Below are positions 18,346 to 26,407 of a stretch of 64,000 nucleotides of DNA, piece after piece. Both the position numbers and the translations under genes were made by a program. The notes below the pieces were generated by a model. It saw only the letters and a list, made by a program, of their open reading frames with translations, was not told where the DNA came from and made no database searches. Origin of the DNA: Coriobacteriaceae bacterium AM48-5 (GTDB lineage Bacteria; Actinomycetota; Coriobacteriia; Coriobacteriales; Coriobacteriaceae). Each line of letters begins with the position of its first letter. Position 1 is the first letter of the stretch. The stretch covers positions 1-64,000 of the forward strand of contig JAQEDJ010000001.1 of the NCBI GenBank assembly GCA_027669525.1, read 5' to 3'.

Positions 18346-19131
18346 ATGGTCAACTTCACTATCCTGCAGGTCGTCCTTTTGACCCTGCTGGCCTTCATCA
18401 AGCACGTGGACTACTACGGCATCCCGATGATCTTCGTCAATTACGCCGTTTTCTGGGGCCTCATCACCGGAGTCGTCATGGGCGACTGGAAGACCGGCCT
18501 TGTCATCGGCGGCACCATTCAGCTCATGCAGCTCGGCGTCGCGGGCTTCGGCGGCTCCTCCATTCCCGACTACGGCACGATGGCCATCATCGCCACCGCC
18601 TACGGCGTGACCCTGGGCTCCGACACGGGCCTCGCCATCGGCCTGCCGGTCGGCATGCTCGGCATCCAGCTCGACGTCGTCGCCAAGATCCTCAACGGCT
18701 TTGTCGTCGAGAAGTCTCAGAAGTTCTGCAACGAGGGTAAGTTCAATCAGATGAACGCCATCCTGTGGGTCTGCCCCGCGCTCTTCGGCCTGTGCGCCGC
18801 CCTGCCCGTCTTTGTCTCCGTGACGCTCGGCCAGCCCGCCGTCAACTGGCTCCTCGAGGTCATGCCCCAGTGGTTCCTCTCCGGCCTCACCCTCGCCGGC
18901 AAGATGCTCCCGGCCGTCGGTATCGCCATGCTGCTCCGCTACATGCCAACCGCCAAGTACTTCCAGTACCTGCTCGCCGGCTTCTTCCTCTCGGCCTTCC
19001 TGAACGTGCCCATCATCGGCGCCGCCATCGTCGGCGTTGCCCTCGCGATTGCGTTCTACCAGCGTGCCGAGAGGGACACCGAGCTCGCCGCCCACGCTTC
19101 CGCAGACGCCTTCATCGGAGAGGATGAGTAA
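18346..19131 (+). CDS. PTS mannose/fructose/sorbose family EIIC
   Basis: The 261-residue membrane protein has many hydrophobic helices and the family segment GDWKTGLVIGGTIQLMQLGVAGFGGSSIPDYG. It forms the sugar channel with EIID. It sits between EIIB and EIID in the usual order. Confidence 0.92.
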   Translation: MVNFTILQVVLLTLLAFIKHVDYYGIPMIFVNYAVFWGLITGVVMGDWKTGLVIGGTIQLMQLGVAGFGGSSIPDYGTMAIIATAYGVTLGSDTGLAIGLPVGMLGIQLDVVAKILNGFVVEKSQKFCNEGKFNQMNAILWVCPALFGLCAALPVFVSVTLGQPAVNWLLEVMPQWFLSGLTLAGKMLPAVGIAMLLRYMPTAKYFQYLLAGFFLSAFLNVPIIGAAIVGVALAIAFYQRAERDTELAAHASADAFIGEDE

Positions 19132-19133
19132 CC

Positions 19134-19966
19134 ATGGAAAACGAGAACATCACCGCCGTCGCCGAGGGCAAGCCCTCCGGCTACAAGGTCACCAAGAAGG
19201 ACCTGCGCAACGCGAACTGGCGCTGGCTCATGAGCGTGTGCACCTTCAACTACCAGACCCAGCAGGCGCCTCAGTCGCCTACGCCCTCTCGCCGGTCCTG
19301 AGGAAGATCTACACGAACGACGAGGACTATAAGCAAGCGCTCAACAACCACTTCCGCTACTACAACACCCAGCCTTGGCTCGCCGCCATCATCCTTGGCG
19401 CCTGCGTGGCCATGGAGGAGCGCGACGGCCTAGCGGCGGCGGACGCCGTCCAAGACCTGAAGATCGGCACCATGGGACCGCTCGCCGGCGTCGGCGACTC
19501 CCTGCTCATGACCATGATCCCGACCATCATGGGCTCCATCGCCGCCTACATGGCCATCGAGGGCAACCCCGTGGGAGCCGGCATCTGGTTCGCGCTCATC
19601 CTGGTCATCTTCTGGGTCCGCATGCACGCCCTCGAGTTCGGCTACAAGCAGGGCGTGAAGCTCGTCACCGACTTCAGCGAGAAGCTTCCCAACCTCACTG
19701 CCGCCGCCTCCGTGCTCGGCCTCACCGTGGTCGGCTGCCTCATCGCCTCGGTCATCGGCGTCACCTGCCCGATTAGCTTCAGCTTCGGCGACGTCGCGAT
19801 GGAGATTCAGCCGCTGCTCGACAAGATCCTGCCTGCCATGATCCCCGCCGCCATCACGGGAAGCGCGTATTACCTTCTTACCAAGAAGAACGCGAGCATG
19901 ACGGCCCTCATCCTCGTGGTGATCGTCCTCGCGATGGTCGCCTCCGCCGCCGGCATCCTCGCCTAG
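19134..19966 (+). CDS. PTS mannose/fructose/sorbose family EIID (frame broken near 19263)
   Basis: The ATG at 19134 gives MENENITAVAEGKPSGYKVTKKDLRNANWRW, and CTFNYQTQQ matches the EIID N-terminal SFNYE region. Near 19263 one base is missing; the frame then continues VAYALSPVLRKIYTNDED, with GTMGPLAGVGDSLL, the EIID signature, and a hydrophobic C-terminus to 19966. It pairs with EIIC for translocation. Confidence 0.9.
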
Positions 19967-19992
19967 CTTCGACCCAAGAGATTGGTGAATCA

Positions 19993-20391
19993 ATGAGAAA
20001 GATAGTTGTGGCGAGCCATTCCCTTCTCGCCCAGGGCTTCAAGGACACCCTCGAGTTCCTTACGGGTAAGGGCGACGCCGTCAACGCCGTGTGCGCCTAC
20101 GTGAACGACAACGGCGAGGGGCTCGACGCGGCGGTCGAGGCGGCTCTTTCGGGCACTGACGAGGTCGTCGTCCTCACCGACGCGTACGGCGGCAGCGTGA
20201 ACCAGCGCTTTTCCCGCTTCGCCTCCGACCGGATCCACGTGATCGCGGGTGTCAACCTCCCGCTCGCCATGACGGTCGCGCTCGCCCGCCCCGACGAGAA
20301 ACTCGACTTCGACGCCCTCGTCAACGAGGCGCGCCAGCAAATCATCTACGTGAACGGTGCCAGTTCCGCCGAGTGCGACGACGACGAATAG
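19993..20391 (+). CDS. PTS mannose family EIIA
   Basis: The 132-residue protein starts MRKIVVASHSLLAQGF, with His9 at the EIIA phosphorylation position (ASHS rather than ASHG). It receives phosphate from HPr and gives it to EIIB; its level of phosphorylation is probably sensed by the LevR-like regulator. It completes an A-B-C-D set, with EIIA last in the order. Confidence 0.88.
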   Translation: MRKIVVASHSLLAQGFKDTLEFLTGKGDAVNAVCAYVNDNGEGLDAAVEAALSGTDEVVVLTDAYGGSVNQRFSRFASDRIHVIAGVNLPLAMTVALARPDEKLDFDALVNEARQQIIYVNGASSAECDDDE

Positions 20392-20403
20392 AGGAGGTCG
20401 ACG

Positions 20404-21528
20404 ATGAGAGAGTTCCTTAAGGACGTGTGGATGCACGGCGGTGAGGAAAGCCGCGCCATCACCCCCGAGAACATCACGGGCGAGAAGGGCCGCGCCGCCA
20501 TGTCGGCCAGCCACCTCGGCGTCGGCCGCAAGGGCTCGTGCTGCGTGCCCCTTGAGTCCGGCGAGACCATCACGCTCGCGGACATCGAGGGCCCCGGCAT
20601 CATCCGCCACATCTGGATGACCGTCCCCGACAAGACCGCCGCCGGCAGCTTCGTCATGCGTGACCTCGTGCTGCGCTTCTACTGGGACGACGAGGAGACC
20701 CCCTCGGTCGAGTGCCCTGTCGGCGACTTCTTCTGCAACGGCTTCGGTGAGCGCGCCATCGTCAACTCGATGCCCATCTGCGTGAACCCGACGGGCGGCA
20801 TGAACTGCTACTTCGAGATGCCCTTCAGGAAGCACGCCAAGGTCACGCTTACGAGCGAGCACCCCGGGTTCATTAAGTACATCTTCTACACGTTCAACTA
20901 CGCGCTCACCGACGTGCCGGACGACGCCATGTACTTCCACGCCCGCTTTAACCGCGAGCGCAGCACCCGCAGGGGCGTCGACTACACCGTGCTCGACGGC
21001 GTGCGCGGCAAGGGCTACTACGTCGGCACCTACATGGCCCTGTGCGCCCTGGAGCGCTATTGGTGGGGCGAGGGCGAGATGAAGTTCTTCCTCGACGGCG
21101 ACGAGGAGTTCCCCACGGTCACCTCGACGGGAGCCGAGGACTACTTCGGCGGTGCTTGGGCCTTCCTCGACAGGCCGCCCCACGCGCTGCCCGAGGCGCA
21201 GTGCTTCAACACGCTGTTCGCCGGCTACCCGTACCGCTCGACGCGCGACGCCACGCGCGACCGCTTCAGCGCGGGCAAGCCGAACCCGAATCCGATGCTC
21301 GCGACTAACGACGACGCGCTGCCCAGGCACGGCCTCTACAGGTGGCACCTTCCCGACCCGATCTCGTTCAAGGAGGACCTGCGCGTGACGTTCCAGGACC
21401 TCGGCAACGACGACATCAAGCTCTACGAGCGCGAGGACGACATCTCCACCGTCGCCTACTGGTACCAAAGCGAGCCGCACGCCGTGCTCGCCCCGTTTGC
21501 CGCAAGGCAGGATCGCGTGCCCAGGTAG
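20404..21528 (+). CDS. DUF2961 / GH172 family glycoside hydrolase
   Basis: The 374-residue protein matches the DUF2961 family, now classed as GH172, through DIEGPGIIRHIWMT, CPVGDFFCNGFGER and TSTGAEDYFGGAW. The Glu of GAEDYF (about residue 244) is in the conserved catalytic region. Characterised members act on difructose dianhydrides or alpha-D-arabinofuranosides. There is no signal peptide, so it would act in the cytoplasm on imported sugar. GAGGAGGT lies before the ATG. Linkage to a LevR/PTS set and a ROK kinase suggests a furanosyl oligosaccharide substrate; this is inference. Confidence 0.85.
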   Translation: MREFLKDVWMHGGEESRAITPENITGEKGRAAMSASHLGVGRKGSCCVPLESGETITLADIEGPGIIRHIWMTVPDKTAAGSFVMRDLVLRFYWDDEETPSVECPVGDFFCNGFGERAIVNSMPICVNPTGGMNCYFEMPFRKHAKVTLTSEHPGFIKYIFYTFNYALTDVPDDAMYFHARFNRERSTRRGVDYTVLDGVRGKGYYVGTYMALCALERYWWGEGEMKFFLDGDEEFPTVTSTGAEDYFGGAWAFLDRPPHALPEAQCFNTLFAGYPYRSTRDATRDRFSAGKPNPNPMLATNDDALPRHGLYRWHLPDPISFKEDLRVTFQDLGNDDIKLYEREDDISTVAYWYQSEPHAVLAPFAARQDRVPR

Positions 21529-21607
21529 GGTTGCCTCGAAACAAGCCAACGTTATGGGCGCCCGCGGTTGACCATGACTGCGGGCGTCCCTTTGTAAGGA
21601 GGATCAC

Positions 21608-22491
21608 ATGAGCGAAAAGCAAATGAGGCTCGGCGCCCTCGAAGCCGGCGGGACCAAGATGGTCTGTGCCGTGGTGTCCGGCGACGGCGAGGTCCTCGAC
21701 CGTATGGAGACCCCGACGCTTACGCCCGCCAAGACCGTCCCGCAGATGATCGAGTGGTTCACCGCCCGCGATGTGGACGCGTTGGGCATCGGCGCCTTCG
21801 GCCCGACCTGCGTCGACCCCAACGACGAGCGCTACGGCTCCATCCTCCAGACGCCCAAGCTCGCGTGGCGAGGCCATGGTCTTCGCGCCGCGTTCGCCGA
21901 CGCCTCGGGATTCCGGTGGCCTACGACACGGACGTGAACGTTGCCTGCCTCGGCGAAGTGGTCTTCGGCTGCTGCAAGGGGCTCGAGGACGCCGTCTACG
22001 TGACCATCGGCACCGGCGTGGGCGCGGGCGTCATGTGCGCGGGCAGACTCCTTCACGGCATGCTGCACCCCGAGGCCGGTCACATGCTGGTAAGGACCCG
22101 TCCCACCGAGGAGGGACGCTGCGTCTGCCCGAGCCACGCGAGCTGTCTCGAGGGGCTCGCCTCCGGCCCCGCCATCGCCGCGCGCTGGGGAAAGCCCGCG
22201 GCCGAGCTCGCGGACAACGATGAGGTGTGGGCGCTCGAGGGGGATTATCTGGGGCAGATGTGCGCGAACCTCGTGCTCATGTACTCGCCTCGCCGCATCG
22301 TCCTCGGCGGCGGCGTGATGCACCAGGAGCAGCTCTACGGCATCGTCCGCAAGAAGACCCTCGAATATCTGGGTGGCTACATCCAGACCGCCGAGCTTAA
22401 GGACATGGAGAGCTACATCTGCGCCCCGGGCTGCGGCGGCGACCAAGGAATCCTCGGCGCGGCCGAGCTGGCAAGAAGGGCGCTCGCGTAA
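21608..22491 (+). CDS. ROK-family sugar kinase, fructokinase-like (frame broken near 21905)
   Basis: The N-terminal ATP site is LGALEAGGTKMVCAV. The later part has GTGVGAGVMCAGRLLHG, the ROK metal-binding Cys/His motif CVCPSHASCLEGLASGPAI, and VLGGGVM. The CPxHxxCLEG form is typical of GmuE/YdhR-like fructokinases. Near 21905 one C is missing (GCCCTCGGG to GCCTCGGG), splitting the gene; restored it reads ADALGIPVAYDTDVN. It would phosphorylate the hexose freed by the upstream GH172 enzyme. Confidence 0.88.
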
Positions 22492-22519
22492 CTTGCGCTC
22501 TCTCCGCCATACAACGCGT

Positions 22520-22577
22520 TAAGAAAAGACGAGCGCTTCTTGCCAATTGAGCGGCAAGAAGTGCTCGTCTTTTGCAT
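22520..22577 (+). terminator. Terminator of the PTS/GH172/ROK operon
   Basis: AAAAGACGAGC and its partner GCTCGTCTTTT enclose a longer stem (CTTCTTGCC/GGCAAGAAG) with a T-rich end. It lies about 30 bases after the ROK stop. Confidence 0.85.
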
Positions 22578-22607
22578 TTGTTTTTGGGGCAGGACGCCCC
22601 GCCTCCG

Positions 22608-22850
22608 CTAGAGTCCCTGGACCGCCACACCCACGAGGTTTGGACCGGTGTGGACAAGAAGCGCGGGGCTGATGTCGGAGCGGACGACCTCCACCGCGTT
22701 GGCCACGCGCTCGCACAGGGCCTGCTCCATGCGGTCGTAGAGGTCGGCGTGGGCCGAGGTGCGGCTCGCGGCAAAGCGCGCCTCGGGGTGCTTCTCGACG
22801 CTGGCGGCGATGAGCTTGACCTCGGTGCGATGCGGTACTTGCACAGCCAT
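22608..22850 (-). pseudogene. C-terminal gene fragment, possibly DegV family
   Basis: The minus-strand frame encodes about 70 residues ending DISPALLVHTGPNLVGVAVQGL. The HTGPN...VAVQG end resembles the C-terminus of DegV fatty-acid-binding proteins (HTGPG...), but the rest of that protein is absent. Its upstream side fuses to the IS200/IS605 remnant at about 22830. It could instead be an unrelated tail; DegV is a suggestion only. Confidence 0.4.
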
Positions 22851-23070
22851 TTCGTGTGCGCGAGGCTGTTGGCTTTCTGGGCCACAGCAATCACCTTCCC
22901 CCTAGTATGATGACCTGAACAATCCTCATGCTAGGGGGAAGGTTTTTGTCGCGTAGCGGAAATTGGCCTCCACCCGCTGAGCGGGTGGCTTTCTATGCCG
23001 CGCGTGCCGCGCGGCACGGACTAAAGTCCATGAATAAAAACGAGGAAGGCCACGTCCGGCCTCCTTCGCA
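22832..23070 (-). mobile_element. IS200/IS605-group remnant: left end plus TnpA N-terminus
   Basis: On the minus strand, MAQKANSLAHTKWLCKY (GTG start at 22885) is the highly conserved N-terminus of the IS200-type TnpA transposase. It ends after about 20 residues, before the HUH and Tyr catalytic residues. The region upstream of that start carries a series of palindromes: 22894-22942 (CCTTCCCCCTAG/CTAGGGGGAAGG), 22970-22988, 22997-23015 and 23018-23029. This is the expected look of a subterminal-hairpin left end. The element cannot encode an active transposase. Confidence 0.75.
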
Positions 23071-23476
23071 AAGGGTCTCTGATTACTCCCACTCATTGGG
23101 GACAGACTTAAATGAGTACTCTTGAAATGCCGGCGCCTGGGGACGTTCTTTTTCTGTCTGCAGTTTGGAACGTTCCTTTTCTGTCGGCAGTTTGGGACGG
23201 TCCTTAGAGCTGCAGCGCGCCATGAGCGACGAGGCGAAGCGGATCATCCTGTCTTTTGAGTTCTAAGCATAAGCCCCTGTCTCTGAGCAATGACCGGTTC
23301 GCATTTGTGCGTATTTGCGTGCGTGGGATTGCGTGAATATGCGTATAGATGCGCCGTTTTCGGGACAACAATGACCGTTTAGCGGTGAGATACGCAAAAA
23401 CGCGCACAGAAGCGCGTGTTTGTGCGAATATAGAGCTGTCAGAAAGCAAGGCGTTCTATGACACAGGAGGCACATA
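23071..23476. other. Intergenic region with small repeats
   Basis: A hairpin with arms ACTCATT/AATGAGT around GGGGACAGACTTA lies at 23093-23119. A two-copy direct repeat of about 27 bases (core TTCTGTCTGCAGTTTG / TTCTGTCGGCAGTTTG) lies at about 23143-23200. A short TGCGT-rich tract follows to about 23440, then AGGAGG at 23466-23471 for the next gene. I see no full gene here. Confidence 0.45.
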
Positions 23477-24556
23477 ATGGCAGATTCCAAGCAGGCTCCG
23501 CTCGACGCCGCGGCAGCCGCCAAAGCAGCGTTCGCTTCGGTCCAGGACAAGCCGTTCCCCGACGATATTTTTACGGCTCCCGAGCTCCATTGGGCCGTCA
23601 TCGGTTGCGGCGTTATCGCCAACCAGATGGCTCAGTCCCTTGCTCTTGCCGGTCGCAAGCTTGCGGGCGTCGCCAACCGTACGCTGTCCAAGGCTCAGGC
23701 TTTTGCCGAGCAGTATGGCATCGAGAAGGTCTACGACACGGTTGAGGACCTCTACGCCGATCCTGGCATCGACGCCGTCTACATCACTACCCCGCACAAC
23801 ACTCATATCACCTATCTGCGCGCTGCCCTGGCAGCCGGCAAGCACGTGCTCTGCGAGAAGGCCATTACCCTCAATTCCGCTGAACTCGATGAGGCCCGTG
23901 CCATTGCCGCCGAGCACAACGTGGTCCTTATGGACGCTACCACGGTGCTCCACATGCCCTTGTATCAAGAGCTGCGTCGCCGCATGGATGCCGGCGAGTT
24001 CGGCCGCATGAACCTCGCTCAGCTCAACTTTGGTAGCTACAAGGAGTACGGCGATCTGACCAATCGCTTCTACAACCGCAACCTTGCTGGCGGTGCCATG
24101 CTCGATATTGGCGTGTATGCCCTGTCCGTCATGCGTCTCTTTATGGCCAGCCAGCCCGCTGAGGTCGTTTCACTGGGCAACACCTGTGAGACCGGTGTTG
24201 ACGTTGCGGGCGGCATCGTCTGCCGTAATGCCGAACAGCAGCTGGGCGTGGTGAGCCTTACGCTCCACTCCAAGCAGCCCAAGCGCTCGATCATTAGCTT
24301 CGACAAGTGTTATATCGAGGTCAACGAATATCCGCGTGCCGATCACGCGACCATCGTGTGGACTGCCGACGGTCACCGCGAGGAGGTCCACGCTGGCACC
24401 GAGGCCTACGCACTGTGCTACGAGATGGCCGATCTTGAGAAGGCCGTTGCCGGCGACGACTCTAAGCGTGAGCTTCTGGGCTATGCTTCTGATGTTATGG
24501 AGCTGATGACCAAGCTACGCGCCGACTGGGGAGTCGTGTACCCCGAGGAGGAGTAA
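23477..24556 (+). CDS. Gfo/Idh/MocA-family NAD(P)-dependent oxidoreductase
   Basis: The 359-residue protein has the Rossmann motif AVIGCGVIANQMAQSL near residue 38, the family EKA motif (HVLCEKAITLNSAE) near 130, and the C-terminal substrate domain with GGAMLDIGVYALSV. Such enzymes oxidise or reduce sugars, inositols or related polyols; the substrate is unknown. It is followed within four bases by a DeoR-type regulator, probably controlling a sugar pathway. Confidence 0.88.
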   Translation: MADSKQAPLDAAAAAKAAFASVQDKPFPDDIFTAPELHWAVIGCGVIANQMAQSLALAGRKLAGVANRTLSKAQAFAEQYGIEKVYDTVEDLYADPGIDAVYITTPHNTHITYLRAALAAGKHVLCEKAITLNSAELDEARAIAAEHNVVLMDATTVLHMPLYQELRRRMDAGEFGRMNLAQLNFGSYKEYGDLTNRFYNRNLAGGAMLDIGVYALSVMRLFMASQPAEVVSLGNTCETGVDVAGGIVCRNAEQQLGVVSLTLHSKQPKRSIISFDKCYIEVNEYPRADHATIVWTADGHREEVHAGTEAYALCYEMADLEKAVAGDDSKRELLGYASDVMELMTKLRADWGVVYPEEE

Positions 24557-24559
24557 GCG

Positions 24560-25305
24560 ATGCTAGCGGAAGATAGGCTCAACGCGATCGTGTCGATGGT
24601 TCAGCAGACCGGCTCGGTTACCGTGCCGGAGCTTGCCGAAGCCCTGGGCGTGACGGCGTCTACCATTCGGCGCGACCTGCAGACGCTCGACCGAGCACAC
24701 CGTATCGCCAAGGTGCACGGAGGCGCGACAAGTCTGGAGCGCGCGCACGTGACGCGCGACCTAACGCTTAATGAGCGCAGCGACCTCCATAACGACGACA
24801 AGGAGCGTATCTGCGCCCGTGCGGCGGCACTTGTGGAGCCCGAGAGCTTTGTATACATCGACTCGGGTTCGACGACGCTCAGGCTCATCGAGCATCTTCC
24901 ACACCTTGAAGATGTCACCTATGTGACTGATTCCGTGCTCCATGCTCAGCATCTCGCTGTGCGCGGCATGCGCACCGTTGTGCTGGGCGGCGAGCTCAAG
25001 CCTGAGACCGAGGCTCTCGTCGGTCCCGATGCTTGGCAACCCTAGACCGCTATAACTTCAACTGCGGCTTTTGGGGCTCTAACGGCATTGCCACCGAGCA
25101 GGGCTTCACGGCGCCCGATATCGAGGAGGCGCAGGTCAAGCGTATCTCGATGCGTCATACGGCCAAACGTTACGTAATCTCGGACGCCAGCAAATTTGGC
25201 ATGGTGGCGCCCGTCAAGTTCGCGGACTTCCGCGACGCAACGATTATTACCGCAGGCGAGGTCCCCGCCAAGTACCGGGCAATGGACAACGTCATCACGG
25301 TCTAG
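24560..25305 (+). CDS. DeoR-family transcriptional regulator (frame broken near 25034)
   Basis: The N-terminal DeoR HTH is clear: RLNAIVSMVQQTGSVTVPELAEALGVTASTIRRDLQTLD (about residues 5-45), followed by the linker motif RIAKVHGGA. The C-terminal effector domain has IDSGSTTLRLIEHL and LGGELKPETEALVGP. Near 25034 one base is lost (GCTTTGG or GCTCTGG read as GCTTGG); the continued frame gives YNFNCGFWGSNGIATEQGFT. It probably represses the upstream oxidoreductase or a sugar operon. Confidence 0.88.
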
Positions 25306-25329
25306 CAGCAGGGGACGGGCTAAGGCCAA

Positions 25330-25366
25330 AACCACCACAAAGGTGCCTGTCCCCATTGTGGTGGTT
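25330..25366. repeat. GGGGACAGGCACC-type hairpin, first copy
   Basis: Arms AACCACCACAA and TTGTGGTGGTT enclose a core AGGTGCCTGTCCCCA. An almost identical hairpin lies at 25697-25735, so the two bracket the triple repeat between them. Confidence 0.75.
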
Positions 25367-25450
25367 AGTAACGAAAACCGAGTAGTTTTCTCAATAGAAA
25401 AGCGGCAACGTCCATCACGGGCGTCGCCGCTTTCGTTGTCTGCCGGTTTG

Positions 25451-25665
25451 TCTAAGTCTGTAACAACTGGACCGTTAAAAGTGGGCTAGGTGTTACAGAT
25501 CGAGATACTTACGAACCGCGCCGTCCCTTTGTCTCAATCTGTAACATCTGGGACTGATTTTGCCGAGTTACTGTTACAGATTGAGATTATTCCTTGAGGG
25601 GATTCGAATGTCTCGATCTGTAACAGATGGACCGCAAAATGGGCTTTAGCTGTTACAGATCGAGA
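25451..25665. repeat. Three 55-base hairpin units in tandem
   Basis: Units lie at 25451-25505, 25532-25586 and 25611-25665, about 80 bases apart. Each starts TCT(AAG/CAA/CGA)TCTGTAACA and ends TGTTACAGAT(C/T)GAGA, forming 15-base arms. Units 1 and 3 share a related core (TGGACCG...AAAA.TGGGCT). Units 2 and 3 have fully matching arms with compensating changes (CAA with TTG; CGA with TCG), pointing to a selected stem. Confidence 0.8.
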
Positions 25666-25696
25666 TGTTTGGGAATCCGGCAGAGCCATCGCGGCA

Positions 25697-25735
25697 AAAC
25701 CACCACAAAGGTGCCTGTCCCCTTTGTGGTGGTTT
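25697..25735. repeat. GGGGACAGGCACC-type hairpin, second copy
   Basis: Perfect 14-base arms (AAACCACCACAAAG and CTTTGTGGTGGTTT) flank GTGCCTGTCCC. It overlaps the likely true stop of the RluA gene on the minus strand and may serve as its terminator. Confidence 0.75.
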
Positions 25736-26392
25736 AGGCTCCCAGGGGCAGGGGGCTTCGATGTGAATGTGCTCGCCGGTTACGGGGTGCGTAAAGGACA
25801 CGCTGTGGGCGTGGAGCATGAGGCCGCAGGGACGCGGCGTGCCGTAGAGCTCGTCGCCTACCAGGGGATGACGCTCGCTCGCCAGATGCACACGGATTTG
25901 GTGCTTGCGGCCGGTGAGCAACTCGACATCGATATACGAGCGCGTGGGCAGGCCACGACGGCTCTTAAGACGTTTGAGCACCTTCACGCGCGTTTGAGAC
26001 GGCTTGCCGCTGGCGCCGACGCGCATCTTGCGGCTGTCGTGACGGTCGCGGGCGATGGGCTTGTCGATGAGCTTTTCGTTCCAGTCGATCTTGCCCTCGG
26101 CGAGCGCCAGGTAGTGCTTTTCGAACGCGTGGTCGATGATCATCTGGTCAAAGGCGGGCTGCGTCTGCTTGTCGAGTGAGAACAGCACCACGCCGGTGGT
26201 GTCACGGTCCAAGCGGTTGAGCGGCTGCATGTCGGTCGCGGCAAAGCCGTCGCCCATCGCCAGCAGCAGGTCGCTGGCGTAGTCGGTGAGCGTACGCTCG
26301 CCGGTGCCATCGCCGTGGACGATCATGCCGGCAGGCTTGTCGATGGCCATGAGCCAGGCGTCGCAGTAGAGGACTTGAGGTTCTTCGTTCAC
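25734..26392 (-). CDS. RluA-family pseudouridine synthase
   Basis: The protein has the catalytic motif LNRLDRDTTGVVLFS (Asp of RLDRDT) and the family motif LTGRKHQIRVHLA. It isomerises uridine in rRNA or tRNA; the target site is unknown. As read, the frame runs through the downstream hairpins to 25646, adding a repeat-derived tail. A TAA at 25734-25736 directly after the natural end (PCPWE) is out of frame by one missing base, so I take the true end to be 25734. It lies 15 bases downstream of the U32 gene on the same strand. Confidence 0.87.
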
Positions 26393-26407
26393 GTGTAAGC
26401 CTTTCGG

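Noticed and set aside
19990..21549. Minus-strand open frame of 519 codons over EIIA and the GH172 gene
   Set aside because: The plus strand carries recognised families; the antisense translation is low-complexity (Val/Ala/His/Asp-rich) and shows no motifs.
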